A stretch of DNA of 18,079 nt from Bacteroidota bacterium (lineage in GTDB: Bacteria; Bacteroidota; Bacteroidia; Bacteroidales; UBA932). The position numbers and the translations under genes were made by a program. The stretch lies in NCBI GenBank assembly GCA_017860395.1, contig JAGDMC010000028.1:1-18079 (forward strand), in the 5' to 3' direction. The notes under the pieces were generated by a model. That model was not told the origin of the DNA. It ran no database searches and saw only the letters and a program-made list of their open reading frames with translations. Shown here one piece after another: positions 15,582 to 18,079 of this stretch (positions are counted from its first letter, which is position 1; each line of letters opens with the position of its first letter).

Positions 15582-15642
15582 AATTGATTCTTAATACGTT
15601 ATTAATAATATATTATAAACAATATTTAATTTCTGATGTGAG

Positions 15643-15673
15643 CAAATATACTCAAAAAAAACCTCTTATGCAA
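15643..15673 (-). promoter_or_regulatory. Promoter of rubrerythrin
   Basis: On the minus strand TTG (15671-15673) is followed by 20 bases and TATATTTG (15643-15650), fitting the Bacteroidota -33/-7 promoter. The leader to the ATG at 15581 is about 60 bases. Confidence 0.65.
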
Positions 15674-15684
15674 CCATGAATTAT

Positions 15685-15692
15685 TATATTTG
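15685..15692 (+). promoter_or_regulatory. -7 element of the Xaa-Pro aminopeptidase promoter
   Basis: TATATTTG matches TAnnTTTG and ends 34 bases before the ATG at 15727. Its presence inside the longest open frame is the reason to reject the upstream ATG at 15676. No clean -33 TTG is seen. Confidence 0.55.
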
Positions 15693-15726
15693 TAACAGGA
15701 AGAAGTTAATAAACACTAGCTTTAAA

Positions 15727-17514
15727 ATGCAAAACAACAGATTGGAACAACTCAGGGAATATATGCGCGAGATGGCTCTCTCGGCATTTATAATACCCTC
15801 AAACGACACCCACTTCGGAGAATATATTCAGGACCATTTTATGTGCAGAGGCTGGATCTCAGGATTTGACGGCTCCGCTGGTACTGTTGCGGTAACGCTT
15901 AAAGAAGCTGCGCTTTGGACAGACTCGAGATACTTTATTCAGGCAGAAAACCAGATAGCAGGTACCGGGATTGTGCTTAAAAAACTCAAAATGCCCGGGA
16001 CAGAAAGTGTTGAATCGTGGCTTGCAGCAAGATTGGAAGACAATCAAAGCGTTGGAATCGATTCTTCTCTTTTTTCCGTTATGGAATACAACTTGCTCAG
16101 GCAGGTCCTGCCCTCGTTAAATATAAAGCTGTGCAACGATCCGTTTGAAATTGTATGGAAAGAGAGGCCTAAACTCCGTTTCAATAAAATCTCCTATTTG
16201 GGAGAAGACATAACCGGAGAGAGCGTTTCTTCAAAACATAAAAGAGTTGTTCAGGCACTGGGGGTTCAGGAAGATTTCATATACCTGGTTTCTCTTTGTG
16301 ACGACATTGCATGGCTGTGCAATATCAGAGGGAACGACATGCTTTATAACCCGGTTCCCTTGTCTTATGTAGCTTTGACAAGAGACAATATCCACCTTTT
16401 TATTTACGGAGGCGTTATGGCCGCTGAGGATATTAAAATCCTTGAAAAAGAGGGTGTGATTTTGCATGATTATAATTCATTTAACAGTTTTATATCTGAC
16501 TATCCTTCAGAAATTGTAAGAATTGCTTCGCAGGATAAATTATCTGTGAGGAACTATAACAGTGCTGTCAAAAGCGGAACCCGTTTTATTCCGGATTTAA
16601 GCAGGGGGGGAGTGATAGCCGGTCTCAAGGCACTAAAGAATGATGTCGAAGCGGATGGGTTCAGGAGAGCAATGATAAATGACGGAGTTGCATGGGTAAA
16701 ACTTCTTGTTTTTATAGAAAAGGAGCTCGAAAAAGGGAACAATCATCTTTCAGAAAAGATAGTTGCAGATAAATTTGCCACATTCCGGGCTGAATGTCCG
16801 GATTATATGGGAGAAAGTTTTGCTCCAATTGTTGCATTTGGCAAAAATGCTGCCCTTCCTCATTATTCCATTTCTGAAGAACCGGTCTATATTGAAAAGT
16901 CCGGATTTCTGCTAATTGATACAGGTGGCCAGTACAAATATGGAACAACCGACTCAACCCGCACTATTCCATTAGGCCCGCTCACTCCGGAACAAAAAAC
17001 AGACTACTCCCAGGTTCTTAAGGGAATGATTGCCCTGAGTATGGCTAAATTTCCAAAAGGGACAAGAGGGTCTCAGCTTGATATTCTTGCAAGAGGTCCG
17101 GTATGTTCTGTCGCTAAGCTTTATCTGCACGGTACCGGCCACGGGATAGGCCATCGTCTCTGTGTTCACGAAGGACCGCAAAGCATAAGAATGGAGGAAA
17201 ATCCGGTTACAATTGAGCCGGGAATGGTTATTTCAAATGAGCCTGCGATTTACGAAGAGGGAAGCTATGGAATCCGCATAGAGAACACAATTCTTTGCAA
17301 AGAGTGGGTAGAAAACAAGTATGGTAAATTTTACCAGTTCGAAACACTTTCCTTTATTCCTATTGACACAACAGCTGTTGATTTAAACTCGCTTGGCGGG
17401 GAGCATAAAGAGTGGCTCAATATGTACAATTCTTTGGTATATGAGAAATTGTCTCCATACCTGAGTATAGACGAGAAAAAGTGGTTAGCGGACAAAACTG
17501 CCGGACTCAATTGA
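15727..17514 (+). CDS. pepP: Xaa-Pro aminopeptidase (M24B family, three-domain type)
   Basis: The enzyme removes an N-terminal residue preceding proline. The protein is 595 residues from the ATG at 15727, near the roughly 620 of the human cytosolic enzyme XPNPEP1, which has the same three-domain layout: two creatinase-like N-terminal domains (about 1-130 and 145-290) and a C-terminal pita-bread domain. The dimetal ligands are D398 (LIDTGG), D409 (TTDSTR), H472 (LHGTGHGIGHRL), E505 (ISNEPAIYE) and E519 (GIRIEN), with an additional conserved H468 in the HGTGH motif. The order and nearly all spacings follow the M24B family. There is no signal peptide, so it acts in the cytoplasm in peptide turnover. 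Its last 30 bases overlap the convergent gene. Confidence 0.95.
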   Translation: MQNNRLEQLREYMREMALSAFIIPSNDTHFGEYIQDHFMCRGWISGFDGSAGTVAVTLKEAALWTDSRYFIQAENQIAGTGIVLKKLKMPGTESVESWLAARLEDNQSVGIDSSLFSVMEYNLLRQVLPSLNIKLCNDPFEIVWKERPKLRFNKISYLGEDITGESVSSKHKRVVQALGVQEDFIYLVSLCDDIAWLCNIRGNDMLYNPVPLSYVALTRDNIHLFIYGGVMAAEDIKILEKEGVILHDYNSFNSFISDYPSEIVRIASQDKLSVRNYNSAVKSGTRFIPDLSRGGVIAGLKALKNDVEADGFRRAMINDGVAWVKLLVFIEKELEKGNNHLSEKIVADKFATFRAECPDYMGESFAPIVAFGKNAALPHYSISEEPVYIEKSGFLLIDTGGQYKYGTTDSTRTIPLGPLTPEQKTDYSQVLKGMIALSMAKFPKGTRGSQLDILARGPVCSVAKLYLHGTGHGIGHRLCVHEGPQSIRMEENPVTIEPGMVISNEPAIYEEGSYGIRIENTILCKEWVENKYGKFYQFETLSFIPIDTTAVDLNSLGGEHKEWLNMYNSLVYEKLSPYLSIDEKKWLADKTAGLN

Positions 17515-18079
17515 GTAGTCGGGTCTGTAAATAATCAGGCGGGATCTTCTGTTAATGAAGCCGTTCCCTCTGCCTTCCCTTACAAATTTATAACTGGACT
17601 GAAGAAGATTGCCGGAATTGAATTCATTAAGATAATCTACGAAATCCGGTCCGTAATTGTAAAGCGCACCCAGGAAATACAAGCCTAAATCATACGCCTG
17701 AAATGCATAGGGAGAAGGTTCTGTACCAAACAGCGCCCTGTATTTGGATAAAAACACCTTTACGTCTTCACTTGAATAATTGACATTGTACTGAAGAGAG
17801 ATGTGCAAATTCATGGTATGATAGTAATTGATGTCTACATTCTCAAAATTTCTCCATCTCGGAGTTCCGTAAAGAGTAATTTTATATCCGCTCCTTGTAT
17901 TTATCAGATTGAGGTTTCTTAACATATCGGATACAAAAGCTTCGGAATTGGAAATCACAATTACCGAATTCTCTTTTGTGGCATCAAGCTTGGAAAGAAG
18001 TGCAGAATAAACGGACCTCCCTTTTAACAGGTTATATGAAAGAGAAGTGAAAGGGATGCCTTTTTGTGTGAGTATCTCT
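17485..18079 (-). CDS. C-terminal part of a periplasmic-binding-protein-like protein (partial)
   Basis: The open frame continues to the right edge without a stop, so the gene begins outside the window; about 197 residues are visible. The pattern resembles the second half of a type 1 periplasmic-binding fold: LDATKENSVIVISNSEAFVSDML is a strand-helix unit, YKITLYGTPRW another, and VKVFLSKYRALFGTEPSPYAFQAYDLGLYFLGAL is the usual helix seen in LivJ-like binding proteins. In Bacteroidota such domains are often fused behind LysM repeats in cell-wall proteins; that N-terminus cannot be checked here. The final residues read PDYSIESGSFVR. The gene converges on the aminopeptidase, overlapping it by 30 bp. 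Confidence 0.65.
   Translation of the reverse strand, partial: EILTQKGIPFTSLSYNLLKGRSVYSALLSKLDATKENSVIVISNSEAFVSDMLRNLNLINTRSGYKITLYGTPRWRNFENVDINYYHTMNLHISLQYNVNYSSEDVKVFLSKYRALFGTEPSPYAFQAYDLGLYFLGALYNYGPDFVDYLNEFNSGNLLQSSYKFVREGRGNGFINRRSRLIIYRPDYSIESGSFVR

Noticed and set aside
15046..15594. Long plus-strand open frame opposite rubrerythrin (182 codons)
   Set aside because: It mirrors the rubrerythrin gene, whose metal ligands are all intact, and has no recognisable domain; a shadow frame.
15639..15654. TGAG-N8-CTCA flanking the rubrerythrin -7 box as a possible operator
   Set aside because: Arms of only 4 bp and no inner symmetry; not enough to call a binding site.

Overview
The window reads as chromosomal DNA from a Bacteroidota bacterium, most likely order Bacteroidales. 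The evidence is the gene repertoire (GH97 alpha-glucosidase, Bacteroidota-type omega subunit and BamD, DUF6051-like hydrolase, secreted glutathione peroxidase), moderately AT-rich composition with weak Shine-Dalgarno sites, and several upstream regions carrying the Bacteroidota -7 element TAnnTTTG. No tRNA, rRNA, CRISPR array, insertion sequence or prophage gene was seen, and no gene-free stretch exceeds 300 bases.

Left block (1-3222, all minus strand): an Rrf2-family regulator with three cysteines placed like those of IscR leads a run of envelope genes: a YceI-like protein, an outer-membrane beta-barrel protein, a strong hairpin terminator, a second divergent YceI-like protein, and the start of a further exported protein cut by the window edge. 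A perfect inverted repeat (3259-3280) beside the rrf2 -7 box is a candidate operator, so the block looks like a redox or Fe-S responsive envelope locus.

Middle block (3466-8297): a SusB-like GH97 glucosidase and an exported thiol glutathione peroxidase on the plus strand; then a membrane-anchored LytTR regulator (minus), divergent from an alpha/beta-hydrolase-like gene. The space between those two holds three direct repeats with an exact 20-bp period, a candidate LytTR operator.

Housekeeping block (8299-14963, minus strand, nearly gapless): nucleoside-recognition (Gate) membrane protein, trxB, bamD, rpoZ, coaBC, recN, nagB. Two anomalies occur here. recN is frameshifted by an exact 29-bp tandem duplication. 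The Gate protein appears to have lost its C-terminal segment, and its reading frame runs 104 bp into trxB across trxB's own promoter.

Right block: rubrerythrin (minus) is divergent from an Xaa-Pro aminopeptidase (plus) with back-to-back promoters. The aminopeptidase converges, with a 30-bp tail overlap, on the C-terminal part of a periplasmic-binding-protein-like gene that leaves the window. Oxidative-stress and thiol functions (glutathione peroxidase, TrxB, rubrerythrin, a possible Fe-S Rrf2 sensor) recur across the window, though nothing shows that they share control.
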